64,000 nt of DNA from Arcobacter siniprincipis (GTDB taxonomy: Bacteria > Campylobacterota > Campylobacteria > Campylobacterales > Arcobacteraceae): contig NZ_CP182343.1 in NCBI RefSeq assembly GCF_048571125.1, positions 2,480,001 to 2,544,000 on the forward strand, written 5' to 3'. The notes under the pieces are model-generated. The model was not told the origin of the DNA, made no database searches, and saw nothing but the letters and a program-made list of their open reading frames with translations. Positions 24,392 through 33,182 of this stretch are shown here, one piece after another (the stretch's first letter is position 1; the number at the start of each line of letters is the position of its first letter). A program made the position numbers and the translations under genes.

Positions 24392-25390
24392 TTATCTAAT
24401 AAAAGTACCTTTTAATATAGCTGGATTATAATAAACATACATAAATAATATTATCAATAAAATTATCCATGAAGATATATAAATTATCATAGCCTTTTTA
24501 GCTTTTTCTTTTTCCTGCCATAATCTAGGCCTAATACCTTTAATAAAAAATACTATTTTACTAGCTAAATTAATGCTAGTTATATTAATCAAAAGCAAAA
24601 CTCCAGCTCCAATTGCTAAATCGCTATTTCCTGAGCCAATCATAATTCCCAAAACAGCAGCAGGAGGTAATAATGCAGCAGATACCATAACTCCTACTAA
24701 TACACTAGATAAACCCGTAGTAATTGACAAAGATGCAGCAGCACCTGAAGCTAAAGCAAGAATAAAAGAGTCATAACTAACTTCTGTTCTTGATAATAAT
24801 TCATGGGCATCAAAAGTTTGATTAAAAATCATTGCAAAAAACATTGGAAGCATTATTGATATAAAAAGACCAAATAGAACTGTTTTACTTGAAGAATACA
24901 TCAATTTAGTATCCCCAATTGAGGCAGCAAAACTAAATGCAATATTGGGTCCTAGCAGAGGTGCAATAACCATTGCCCCTATAATGATTGCCAAATTATT
25001 ATGAATAAGTCCTATTGTAGCTACAATTGTAGAAAAAATTAATAAAGAAATATAGTTTGAACTAATATAACTATTTTCTTTCATTTCCTTATATATTGTC
25101 TCTTTTGCAGCATTTGCTTCATTTTCTTTTTTTTCTTTTTCTTCTGTTTCTTTAGGTAAATAAGCTTCTATTGGAAGAATCATCACTTTAGAAGTAACTT
25201 GATCTCCCATAATATGACAAAAACTATCTATAGCTTTTTGCAAATTATAATCTGATACAATCATTCTTGATACTTGCATACCATCTTTATCTACAGGAGA
25301 AAAACGCAAGTCTTTAGCTTTTACATTTTCTGCAATCTTCTTTACAAGTTCATTGCTTGATTCATTTAGAACTACTTCAAGATATTTCAT
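24392..25390 (-). CDS. DUF389 family membrane protein
   Basis: A 332-residue protein with a soluble N-terminal domain (about 1-100). Five or six membrane helices follow, including YISLLIFSTIVATIGLI, AIIIGAMVIAPLLGPNI, ILALASGAAASLSITTGL and SAALLPPAAVLGIMIG. This is the TIGR00341/DUF389 pattern; the biochemical function is unknown. It has no close operon partner: a 31-base gap separates it from the peptide deformylase gene upstream. Confidence 0.85.
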   Translation of the reverse strand: MKYLEVVLNESSNELVKKIAENVKAKDLRFSPVDKDGMQVSRMIVSDYNLQKAIDSFCHIMGDQVTSKVMILPIEAYLPKETEEKEKKENEANAAKETIYKEMKENSYISSNYISLLIFSTIVATIGLIHNNLAIIIGAMVIAPLLGPNIAFSFAASIGDTKLMYSSSKTVLFGLFISIMLPMFFAMIFNQTFDAHELLSRTEVSYDSFILALASGAAASLSITTGLSSVLVGVMVSAALLPPAAVLGIMIGSGNSDLAIGAGVLLLINITSINLASKIVFFIKGIRPRLWQEKEKAKKAMIIYISSWIILLIILFMYVYYNPAILKGTFIR

Positions 25391-25421
25391 TTAATCTCTT
25401 TTGAGTAGTATAAAAAAAACT

Positions 25422-25934
25422 TTATTTATTTTTTTGGTTTTTCTTATACTCTTTTTCAAATTTCTTTCTTTTCATCAAAGAAAGTTTTTCAATAAAAAGG
25501 TGACCTTCAAGGTGGTCCATTTCATGTTGCCATGCAACTGCGGGAAAGTCTTCTGTTTCTACTTTATGATTGTTTCCAAATCTGTCTTGATACTCTACAA
25601 TTATATGTTGAGCTCTTTTAACATCTTCATTAAATCCAGGAACACTTAAACAACCTTCAGTAAAAACTTGAATTCCATCTTTATGAGTTATTTTTGGATT
25701 TATTGCTTCTATTAAAGAGTCTTTTGCTTGAATATCATTTTCATCTGGAATTAAAATAATAAGAACATTAAGGGGAACTGCAACTTGAATTGCAGCAAGT
25801 CCTACACCACTTTGAGCAATCATTGTTTCATACATATCATCTAAAAGAGTGTGAAGTTCTTCATCGAACTTCTCCACATCTTTTGATTTTGTTCTAAGTA
25901 ACTTATTTGGATAAGTTATTACTTCTCTAACCAT
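25422..25934 (-). CDS. def: Peptide deformylase
   Basis: A 170-residue metalloenzyme removing formyl from the N-terminal Met of new proteins. Motif 1 is GVGLAAIQV, motif 2 EGCLSVPG (metal ligand Cys95) and motif 3 QHEMDHLEG (His137, catalytic Glu138, His141). Length is typical. It lies 8 bases after clpP in a tig-clpP-def operon, an order common in Campylobacterota. Confidence 0.97.
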   Translation of the reverse strand: MVREVITYPNKLLRTKSKDVEKFDEELHTLLDDMYETMIAQSGVGLAAIQVAVPLNVLIILIPDENDIQAKDSLIEAINPKITHKDGIQVFTEGCLSVPGFNEDVKRAQHIIVEYQDRFGNNHKVETEDFPAVAWQHEMDHLEGHLFIEKLSLMKRKKFEKEYKKNQKNK

Positions 25935-25942
25935 TGTTTCTC

Positions 25943-26527
25943 TTACTTGTGATTTGTGATTACTTCGTCAATCAATCCATATTTACAAGCTTCTTCTGCA
26001 CTCATAAAGTTATCTCTATCTGTATCTTTTTCAATAACTTTTAATGGTTGACCTGTTTGTTCAGAAATCATTTGGTTAAGAGTATCTTTCATCCTTTGAA
26101 TCTCTTTTGCTTGAATTTGAATATCAGTTGCTTGACCTTGTGCTCCACCTAATGGTTGGTGAATCATAACTCTAGAGTTAGGTAAAGAATATCTTTTACC
26201 CTTAACTCCAGAACTTAATAAGAATGCACCCATTGAAGCAGCTTGTCCTATACAAATAGTACAAACATCAGGTTTGATATAGTTCATAGTATCATATATA
26301 GACATTCCACTTGTGATAACTCCACCCGGAGAGTTTATGTATAAATAGATATCTTTATCTGGATCTTCAGCTTCTAAGAAAAGTAATTGTGCTACAACTG
26401 TAGAAGCAACAGCATCATTTATCTCTCCACTTAACATAATAATTCTATCTTTTAGAAGTCTTGAATAAATATCATAACTTCTTTCACCTCTACCAGATTT
26501 TTCTACAACGTATGGAATATAACTCAT
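25943..26527 (-). CDS. clpP: ATP-dependent Clp protease proteolytic subunit
   Basis: A 194-residue serine protease subunit of the tetradecameric ClpP barrel. The catalytic triad is Ser98 (GQAASMGAF), His123 (MIHQPLGG) and Asp172 (DTDRDNF). The oxyanion segment INSPGGV is present. It lies 20 bases after tig. It would partner with ClpA encoded at 53840-56071 in this window, and with ClpX elsewhere. Confidence 0.97.
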   Translation of the reverse strand: MSYIPYVVEKSGRGERSYDIYSRLLKDRIIMLSGEINDAVASTVVAQLLFLEAEDPDKDIYLYINSPGGVITSGMSIYDTMNYIKPDVCTICIGQAASMGAFLLSSGVKGKRYSLPNSRVMIHQPLGGAQGQATDIQIQAKEIQRMKDTLNQMISEQTGQPLKVIEKDTDRDNFMSAEEACKYGLIDEVITNHK

Positions 26528-26547
26528 ATAATTTTCCTATTATTAAT

Positions 26548-27849
26548 TTATTTACCTAATTTTTCGTCAAATAATTTATTTAAAACTTTATCTTCAATCA
26601 TTGACATTTTAATAGCTGGCATATAACCTGCATCTTGGTATTGTTTTAAAACATCTTGAGGATTTTGTCCATTTTGCATTGCTTCATAATAAATCACTTG
26701 AGTAACTTCTTGATCATTTACTTCAACACCTTCAGCAGCAGCTAAAGCATCAACAATAAATGTAGCTTTTACTGAAGTTTCAGCATCTGCTTTTAATTCA
26801 TCTCTAATAGCTTCAACTTTTTCAGCATTTTCTTGAAGTTCTTTAATCTCTTCTTCTGTCATTGTTCTTACTTTGTTATTTAAAGCATAATTAACTTCTT
26901 GCTCAACAACGCTTGTTGGTAAAGCAAAGTTAACATTTTCAACTAATTTGTCTAAATATTCAGGTTTTAACTCTTCTCTGTAATATGTATACATTAATTC
27001 AGTTTTCATTTGCTCTTCAATTTTTGCTTTTAATGTATCCATTGTAGCATCTTCTTCATTTGGTAACATTTTTTTAGCAAATTCATCATCTAATTCAGCA
27101 GCAACTTTTTCTTGAATTTCATGTAAAGTTACTTTAAATGTAGCTTCTTTTCCAGCTAAGTTTTTAGCTTGATAAGTTTCTGGGAAAGTTACAACGATAT
27201 CTTTTTGTTCTTCATATTTCATTCCTAAAACTTGTTCTTCAAATCCTGGAATAAATGAGTTAGAACCAACTTCTAATGCGTATTTTTCAGCTTTTCCACC
27301 TTCAAATGCAACACCATCAACAAAACCTTCGAAATCAATAACAGCGAAGTCACCCTCTTTTACCATTCTTTTTCTTTTGATTTTTTCTAATGGAGCTGAA
27401 CCTTTTGCAAGATTTTCTAATCTTTCAGTAAGGTCTTTTTTAGCTACTTTTTTCTCTTTAACAGCAGGAATTAATGATTTATAATCACCTAAGTCAAACT
27501 TTGGTTTAGAAGATATTTTAACTTCAACATCAATATCACCATTTTCTTTTTTGTCAAATTTACTAACACCTGGCTCACCAATTAATTCATCATTCGCAAT
27601 TTCTAATTTAGCTAATCCTTCTTGTAATAAATCTCTTAATACTTCGTTAGCTGCATCTTCAGACAATTTTTCACCATATCTAGCTTTAACAACATTTACA
27701 GGAACTTTACCTTTTCTAAACCCTTGTATATTCATTGTTTTTGCAGCTTCTTTAGCTATTTTGTCCATTTTTGCGTCGATTGTAGCTTTACTCATAGTTG
27801 CAGTTATTTCTGCATTAGCTTCATCAACTCTTTTTGCGTTAAATTCCAT
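26548..27849 (-). CDS. tig: Trigger factor
   Basis: A 433-residue ribosome-bound chaperone and peptidyl-prolyl isomerase. The ribosome-binding motif is seen as GFRKGKVPVNVVKARYG (about 43-60). The FKBP domain follows (GDFAVIDFEGFVDGVAFEGGKAEKY... LEVGSNSFIPGFEEQVLGMK). The C-terminal arm domain is helical. It is the first gene of the tig-clpP-def operon and shares a 100-base divergent promoter region with the Bat-type gene. Confidence 0.96.
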   Translation of the reverse strand: MEFNAKRVDEANAEITATMSKATIDAKMDKIAKEAAKTMNIQGFRKGKVPVNVVKARYGEKLSEDAANEVLRDLLQEGLAKLEIANDELIGEPGVSKFDKKENGDIDVEVKISSKPKFDLGDYKSLIPAVKEKKVAKKDLTERLENLAKGSAPLEKIKRKRMVKEGDFAVIDFEGFVDGVAFEGGKAEKYALEVGSNSFIPGFEEQVLGMKYEEQKDIVVTFPETYQAKNLAGKEATFKVTLHEIQEKVAAELDDEFAKKMLPNEEDATMDTLKAKIEEQMKTELMYTYYREELKPEYLDKLVENVNFALPTSVVEQEVNYALNNKVRTMTEEEIKELQENAEKVEAIRDELKADAETSVKATFIVDALAAAEGVEVNDQEVTQVIYYEAMQNGQNPQDVLKQYQDAGYMPAIKMSMIEDKVLNKLFDEKLGK

Positions 27850-27949
27850 TAACTTTTCTCCAATATAATTATTTTGAGCGATTTTATCTAAATTTTACTA
27901 AGGCTTTACTAAAATTGTTCATTATATAAATCTACACAAAAGAGTCTCA

Positions 27950-29683
27950 ATGCAATTTTTATACCCTAATGTTCTTTTTTTAATGTTAATTCCCTCTTTA
28001 ATACTGTTTTTTTTAATTATTACTCAAAAAAGCAAATTTGAAAAAATATTTGATCAAGATGTTTTAAATAGACTTGCAATACCAAATTCAAATCTAACAA
28101 AAAAAAGTAGAAATATTTTACTTTTCATAGCACTAATTTTTATGGTAATTGCTCTTGCTAGACCTGTGACAAATGAAAAAGAACAAAATATTAAACAAGA
28201 AGTAATTCCTGTGGTTGTAGCAATTGATGCATCAAAATCAATGTTAGCACAAGATGTTCTTCCAAGTAGATTAAAAATGGCAAAGAAAAAAGTATTAGAT
28301 CTTATCAAATCACCAAATCAACTCTCAATTGGAGTGATAATTTTTGGTCAATCATCATTTATATTATCACCACTTACAAATGATTTTACCTCATTAAATT
28401 TTTTACTTCAAAATTTTGATTATGATCTAAATATAAATAATGGTTCAAACATATTTTCAGCACTTGAAGCTTCAAATAAATTGTTAAAAAATTATAAATC
28501 AAAAAATATAATTCTATTAACAGATGGGGGTAATGAAGGTGACTACAAAAAAGAAATTGAGTATGCAAATAAAAATAATCAAGATATTTATATCATAACA
28601 ATTGCTACAAACGAACCAACTCCAATACCATTAAAAGATGGGTATGAAAATGATAAAGACGGTAATATTGCAATGGTAAAACTGAATGAAAGTATAAAAA
28701 AACTTAGTTTAAATACAAATGGTGGATATACAAATTATACACTAAATGATGACGATATAAACTCAATCATAAGTGATATTACAAAAAAAGCAAATAAAAT
28801 AAATATGCAAATAAAAAAACAAAAAACTTATACTGAACTATTTTATTATCCTTTATGCTTAGCTTTAATTTTACTCTTAATTGCCTTTTCATCACTGCCA
28901 AATATCAAATCAATTGTAAAATTATCTATTATCATATTCCTTTTTCAAAATATTAATCTACAAGCTTCATTACTAGATTTTAATACTATTAAAGATGCAA
29001 CAAAAGCTTATAATGAACAAGACTATGAAACTGCTTCTAATAAGTTTAAAGACTTTATAAATACAAACGAAGGCAAATATGATTTTGCTAATTCTTTATA
29101 CAAAGAAAAAAAATACAAAAGTGCCTTAGATACATATAAAGATATAACAACTAGTAATGAAGAATTAGAGTTCAAAAAACTGCACAATATGGGAAATACT
29201 TATGTTAAACTAAATGATTTAGAAAACGCAAAGAAAATGTACGAAAAAGCCTTAAAAATAAAAGAAGACAAAGAGACAAAAGAGAACTTGGAAATTGTAA
29301 AAAATGCGATGAAAAATAAAGATAATAAAGATAATAAAGATAATAAAGATAATAAAGACAATAAAGACAAAAAAGAGAATCAAAACGATAAGAATGATAA
29401 GAATGATAAGAATGATAAGAATGATAAGAATGATAAAAACACTAAACAAAACAATGAAAAAGATAAACAAAACAAAGAGAAGAAGGGTGATAAAAGTAAT
29501 CAAGAAAATAAAAATAAGCAAGATAAAAAAGAATCAAATCAAACTAAAATAAAAGAAGATTTATTATCAAATAAAGAAGAGAAAAAGTGGCTTAATTTAC
29601 TTAAAAATCAGAAAACACCCATCTTACTAAAAAAAGTTGAGACAAAGAACAATTCGGAAAATAGTTCTTCATCTCCTTGGTAA
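27950..29683 (+). CDS. Bat-type VWA-TPR membrane protein
   Basis: A 577-residue protein. Two N-terminal membrane helices (about 5-24 and 52-70) are followed by a von Willebrand A domain with a complete MIDAS (VVAIDASKSM, then LTDGG). Another membrane helix near 300-320 and TPR repeats (TASNKFKDFINTNEGKYDFANSLY; HNMGNTYVKLNDLENAKKMYEKAL) come next. A very low-complexity Asn/Asp/Lys tail spans about 450-530. This combines BatB/BatA and BatC-like parts in one chain. Bat proteins are linked to aerotolerance and envelope stress. It ends 2 bases before the convergent ppk2 gene. Confidence 0.82.
   Translation: MQFLYPNVLFLMLIPSLILFFLIITQKSKFEKIFDQDVLNRLAIPNSNLTKKSRNILLFIALIFMVIALARPVTNEKEQNIKQEVIPVVVAIDASKSMLAQDVLPSRLKMAKKKVLDLIKSPNQLSIGVIIFGQSSFILSPLTNDFTSLNFLLQNFDYDLNINNGSNIFSALEASNKLLKNYKSKNIILLTDGGNEGDYKKEIEYANKNNQDIYIITIATNEPTPIPLKDGYENDKDGNIAMVKLNESIKKLSLNTNGGYTNYTLNDDDINSIISDITKKANKINMQIKKQKTYTELFYYPLCLALILLLIAFSSLPNIKSIVKLSIIIFLFQNINLQASLLDFNTIKDATKAYNEQDYETASNKFKDFINTNEGKYDFANSLYKEKKYKSALDTYKDITTSNEELEFKKLHNMGNTYVKLNDLENAKKMYEKALKIKEDKETKENLEIVKNAMKNKDNKDNKDNKDNKDNKDKKENQNDKNDKNDKNDKNDKNDKNTKQNNEKDKQNKEKKGDKSNQENKNKQDKKESNQTKIKEDLLSNKEEKKWLNLLKNQKTPILLKKVETKNNSENSSSSPW
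29315..29434 (+). repeat. Two 9-bp tandem repeat tracts in the Bat-type gene
   Basis: AATAAAGAT/C repeats about six times (29315-29368) and GATAAGAAT about five times (29387-29434), encoding DNK and NDK runs. The 9-bp unit preserves frame, so copy-number change would alter tail length without truncation. Confidence 0.8.
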
Positions 29684-29685
29684 TA

Positions 29686-30810
29686 TTAGTAATTAGCTGA
29701 TTTTCTCATTTGCATCAACTCTCTTTGAACAGAGATGTTGATTTTATCATTTGCTTCAAAATTTAAAGCATAATTTTTCCCATCATAATCTACAGAATTT
29801 AGTATGATTTTCATGGCTTCAATTCTTGATAAAAATTTATCATCACTTCTTACAATATGCCATGGTGCACTTCTTGAATTAGTTCGTCTAAGCATTTCAT
29901 ATTTTTTTTCTGAAAACTCACCCCATAAATCTTGAGCTTGCATGTCTACTTCTGAAAATTTCCATTGTCTAAGAGGATCTTCAATTCTTCTATCAAATCT
30001 TCTTTTTTGTTCATCTTTAGAAACAGAGAAATATAATTTAATTAATATCATTCCTTGTCTTACTAAATCTTGCTCAAAATTAACAACATCTTCCATAAAG
30101 ATTTCATGTTCTTCTTGTGTACAAAATCCAAAAATTGGTTCTACCATTGCTCTGTTATACCACGATCTATCAAATAAAACCATCTCTCCACCTGTTGGAA
30201 AGTGTTGAATATATCTTTGGAAAAACCATTGATTTCTTTGTGTATCATCGGGCTTACCAAGAGCAACTATTCTGTAATGTTTATTGTTCATATATCTAGT
30301 AATTCTTCTGATAGCTCCACCTTTTCCAGATGCATCTCTACCTTCAAAAAGAATAATCATTCTTTTATTTTCTTTTTCTAGATAATCTTGAAGTTTGATT
30401 AATTCTATTTGATAATGTTTAAGCTCTTCAAGTTCATAAATCTTTCTTATACCATCTTTCATAACACTTTTAGCAAGAGATTTATAATCACCTAATAAAT
30501 CTTTCATCTCTTTATTTTGTGATACTACTTTTTCATATTCTTTGGCTGGTAAAGTAGTTTTATTCTCATCTAAAACTTCAATCTTCGGTTCTTCTTCTTG
30601 AGCTATAATAATACTATCTTTGTAATTATTCATCAAAGTAATAGCATCTCTTTTAGTAATGTTATCTTTTTTTGAATATCCTAAAACTTTTACATATCTT
30701 TTTTTGTCATATTGAAATCTTGCTACATATTTTCTTCCATAAGTTACATGAGCAACTTTTGAAACATATAAACCATTATAATCTGTTTTTTCAAAATCAT
30801 TTAAATTCAT
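29686..30810 (-). CDS. ppk2: Polyphosphate kinase 2 with N-terminal extension
   Basis: A 374-residue PPK2-family enzyme, transferring phosphate between polyphosphate and nucleotides. Walker A is FEGRDASGKGGAIRRI, the second motif is LGKPDDTQRNQWFFQRY and the lid/Walker B motif is FDRSWYNRAMVEP. The first 115 residues are unlike ordinary PPK2: residues 18-58 (KVAHVTYGRKYVARFQYDKK then YVKVLGYSKKDNITKRDAI) resemble an integrase-type arm DNA-binding fold. It follows a second ppk2 gene by 3 bases. Nucleotide preference cannot be told from sequence alone. Confidence 0.9.
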   Translation of the reverse strand: MNLNDFEKTDYNGLYVSKVAHVTYGRKYVARFQYDKKRYVKVLGYSKKDNITKRDAITLMNNYKDSIIIAQEEEPKIEVLDENKTTLPAKEYEKVVSQNKEMKDLLGDYKSLAKSVMKDGIRKIYELEELKHYQIELIKLQDYLEKENKRMIILFEGRDASGKGGAIRRITRYMNNKHYRIVALGKPDDTQRNQWFFQRYIQHFPTGGEMVLFDRSWYNRAMVEPIFGFCTQEEHEIFMEDVVNFEQDLVRQGMILIKLYFSVSKDEQKRRFDRRIEDPLRQWKFSEVDMQAQDLWGEFSEKKYEMLRRTNSRSAPWHIVRSDDKFLSRIEAMKIILNSVDYDGKNYALNFEANDKINISVQRELMQMRKSANY

Positions 30811-30813
30811 CTA

Positions 30814-31737
30814 TTATACCTTTGCAAATTTATTCTCTTTTTCCATGTACTCAATTTCTTGAGTTCCTGTATTTACCAAGTTTTTGTCTATATTTAATAA
30901 TTCAGATTCAACTTTATCTGTATATTTTACATTTGTTAAAATATATTTTATGCAGTTTAATCTAGCCAATTTTTTATTATCGCTTCTGATAACAATCCAT
31001 GGAGCAATATCTGTATTTGAAGCCATTAACATAGAAAATTTAGCTGTCGTGTAATTATCCCAAAGTTTTTGGGATTCTTTATCTACGGGAGAGAGCTTAA
31101 ATTGTTTTAAAGGATCTATCTCTCTTTTTTTAAATCTTCTTGCTTGCTCTTTTTTTGAAACTGAAAAATAAAATTTAAATAAGATTATTCCTGATTTTAC
31201 AATCATCTTTTCAAATTCTGGTACTTCTCTTAAAAACTCATGGTGTTCTTCTGTGGTACAAAATCCCATAACAGGTTCAACTCCACCTCTGTTGTACCAA
31301 GATCTATCAAAAAAGACCATTTCTCCAGCACTAGGTAGATGTTGAGTGTATCGTTGGAAGTACCATTGTGTTTTTTCTATATCACCTGGTTTCCCAAGAG
31401 CCACTATTCTTGCACCTCTAGGATTTAGATGCTCAGTGATTCTTTTTATGGTACCACCTTTACCTGCTGCATCTCTTCCTTCAAAAATCATCAAGACTTT
31501 TAAACCCATATCTTTTACATGATTTTGAAATTTTAATAATTCTATTTGTAATAAAGTAAGTTCTTTTTCATATTCTAAGGTCTCTTTTTTTACCCAGATT
31601 TGAACTTTTTTACCTTTTTGTTTTAACTCTTTTCTTTTTCTTTTAAAATTTTTTGACTTATGTTTTATATTTTCATGGGTATCAATCTCTTCGTCTTCTT
31701 TGAATTCATCTTCAATTATAACTCGCTTTTGTCCCAT
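30814..31737 (-). CDS. ppk2: Polyphosphate kinase 2
   Basis: A 307-residue PPK2-family kinase. After a Lys/Glu-rich N-terminus (KSKNFKRKRKELKQKGKKVQIW) it shows FEGRDAAGKGGTIKRI, LGKPGDIEKTQWYFQRY and FDRSWYNRGGVEP. It is a paralogue of the enzyme directly downstream and is translated with it. The class I PPK2 size and the tandem arrangement suggest either different nucleotide specificities or a hetero-oligomer. Confidence 0.93.
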   Translation of the reverse strand: MGQKRVIIEDEFKEDEEIDTHENIKHKSKNFKRKRKELKQKGKKVQIWVKKETLEYEKELTLLQIELLKFQNHVKDMGLKVLMIFEGRDAAGKGGTIKRITEHLNPRGARIVALGKPGDIEKTQWYFQRYTQHLPSAGEMVFFDRSWYNRGGVEPVMGFCTTEEHHEFLREVPEFEKMIVKSGIILFKFYFSVSKKEQARRFKKREIDPLKQFKLSPVDKESQKLWDNYTTAKFSMLMASNTDIAPWIVIRSDNKKLARLNCIKYILTNVKYTDKVESELLNIDKNLVNTGTQEIEYMEKENKFAKV

Positions 31738-31755
31738 TTTATTACCTTCTAAATA

Positions 31756-32892
31756 TTAAAGTCTTGCTTTATATTCATTATAACCAAAGTTTTTTACAAT
31801 TTGGTAACAATCCTCTGCCTTTTTTATTGCAATAGATGGCAACTTAATTCCGTTAAAAGTGGTAGTTTTTACCATCGTATAATGTATCATGTCTTCTAAA
31901 ATTATTTTATCACCTACTTTTAATGGCTCATCAAATGAATAATCCCCAATAATATCACCAGCTAAACAAGTATTTCCACCTAATCTATAAGTATGGGCTT
32001 TAAGACCAGATTCTGCACTATTTCTAATATCAGCTCTATATGGCATAGCAAGAGTATCTGGCATATGAGCTTCTGCTGAAGTATCTAAAATAGCTATGTC
32101 CATACCATTATTTACAATATCCAAAACTGTAGCAGTTAAGTATCCTGTTTTCCAACCTACTGCTTCACCTGGTTCTAAATAAACTTCTAAATGTGGATAT
32201 CTTATTTTAAATTCTTTTAAAAGAGTAACTAATCCATTTATATCATAATCAGCTCTTGTAATATGGTGTCCACCACCAAAGTTTACCCATTTCATTTTAG
32301 GTAAAAACTCACCAAACTTTTCTTCAAAACTTTTTAAAGCACCCTCTAGTGCATCTACATTTTGTTCACATAGGGCATGAAAATGAAGACCGTCTACATT
32401 GAAAATTGCATCTTTATCAAAATTCTTTTTTGTAATTCCAAGTCTTGAAAATGCCCCACAAGGATTATACAAATCAACCTCAACAGAAGAATATTCTGGA
32501 TTTAATCTAAGCCCTATAGAAGTTCTACCTATAGCTTTGTTTTCAAATTTTTTTAATTGAGCAATTGAATTAAATACAATGTGATTTGACAGTGACACTA
32601 TTTCATCAACTTCTTCTTCTTTAAAAGCAGGAGAATAAGTATGAACTTCTCTTCCAAACTCTTTAGATGCCAATAGTGCTTCATGTAATCCAGAAGCACA
32701 ACACCCGTGTAAATACTCTTTACATAAATCAAATGTTGAATATAATGAAAAACCTTTTAAAGCAAGCAGAATTTTCACACTTGCTTCATCTTGAATTTTT
32801 TTTAAAAGTTCAAGATTTTTCTTTAAAAGTTCTTCTTCACATACAAAGCAAGGACTTGGTAAATCTTCAAAAGAATTAACAATATCAGTCAT
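31756..32892 (-). CDS. nspC: Carboxynorspermidine decarboxylase
   Basis: A PLP-dependent fold-III decarboxylase (about 378 residues) that makes spermidine or norspermidine from the carboxy form. PLP Lys is in VKILLALKGFS, the His/Gly motif is VNFGGGHHITRADYD, and LEPGEAVGW and CLAGDIIGDY follow. ATG at 32892 was chosen because it overlaps the rubredoxin stop (ATGACTGA). A TTG 12 bases earlier would add four residues. It acts after the carboxynorspermidine synthase encoded at 33183-34388. Confidence 0.93.
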   Translation of the reverse strand: MTDIVNSFEDLPSPCFVCEEELLKKNLELLKKIQDEASVKILLALKGFSLYSTFDLCKEYLHGCCASGLHEALLASKEFGREVHTYSPAFKEEEVDEIVSLSNHIVFNSIAQLKKFENKAIGRTSIGLRLNPEYSSVEVDLYNPCGAFSRLGITKKNFDKDAIFNVDGLHFHALCEQNVDALEGALKSFEEKFGEFLPKMKWVNFGGGHHITRADYDINGLVTLLKEFKIRYPHLEVYLEPGEAVGWKTGYLTATVLDIVNNGMDIAILDTSAEAHMPDTLAMPYRADIRNSAESGLKAHTYRLGGNTCLAGDIIGDYSFDEPLKVGDKIILEDMIHYTMVKTTTFNGIKLPSIAIKKAEDCYQIVKNFGYNEYKARL

Positions 32893-33049
32893 TATACGGC
32901 TCAAAATCTTCTTTACTCACACCACAGTCTGGACATTCCCAATCTTCTGGTAAATCTTCAAATGCAGTCCCAGCAGCTATACCGCTATCTTCATCACCAA
33001 TGGCTGGATCATATATATAATCACATACTTTACAGATATATTTTTGCAT
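32885..33049 (-). CDS. Rubredoxin
   Basis: A 54-residue electron carrier with one iron held by four Cys: YICKVCDYIYDPAIGD and WECPDCGVSKEDFEPY. The aromatic residues Tyr4, Tyr11 and Trp38 are in the usual places. The gene overlaps the start of nspC by 8 bases and may have its own promoter in the gap after 33050. Rubredoxins in microaerophiles usually feed peroxide or oxygen reductases. Confidence 0.95.
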   Translation of the reverse strand: MQKYICKVCDYIYDPAIGDEDSGIAAGTAFEDLPEDWECPDCGVSKEDFEPYND

Positions 33050-33111
33050 AATTTGTCCTTTAAAAATGTTCCATTTTTCAAGGGAACCTTATATTTTTAA
33101 CTTCTTTTAAC

Positions 33112-33168
33112 GATGGAAATAAATTCCATCTAAAGAAGCAAAGCCTAAAGAAAGTAACGAGTTACTTT
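33112..33168 (-). terminator. Two hairpins after the carboxynorspermidine synthase gene
   Basis: AAAGTAAC/GTTACTTT (33151-33168) and GATGGAA/TTCCATC (33112-33130) lie between the stop at 33183 and the rubredoxin gene. On the minus strand the first is followed by TCTTT and the second by a mixed AT tract. They probably end or attenuate the upstream transcript. Confidence 0.55.
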
Positions 33169-33182
33169 TTAAAATGTTTTAT

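Noticed and set aside
29315..29434. Regular repeats considered as a CRISPR array
   Set aside because: Units are 9 bp, contiguous and coding, with no spacers; no cas gene is nearby.
29252..29521. Long minus-strand open frame opposite the Bat-type tail
   Set aside because: It is the antisense of the tandem repeats, with an Ile/Phe-rich low-complexity product; no ribosome site.
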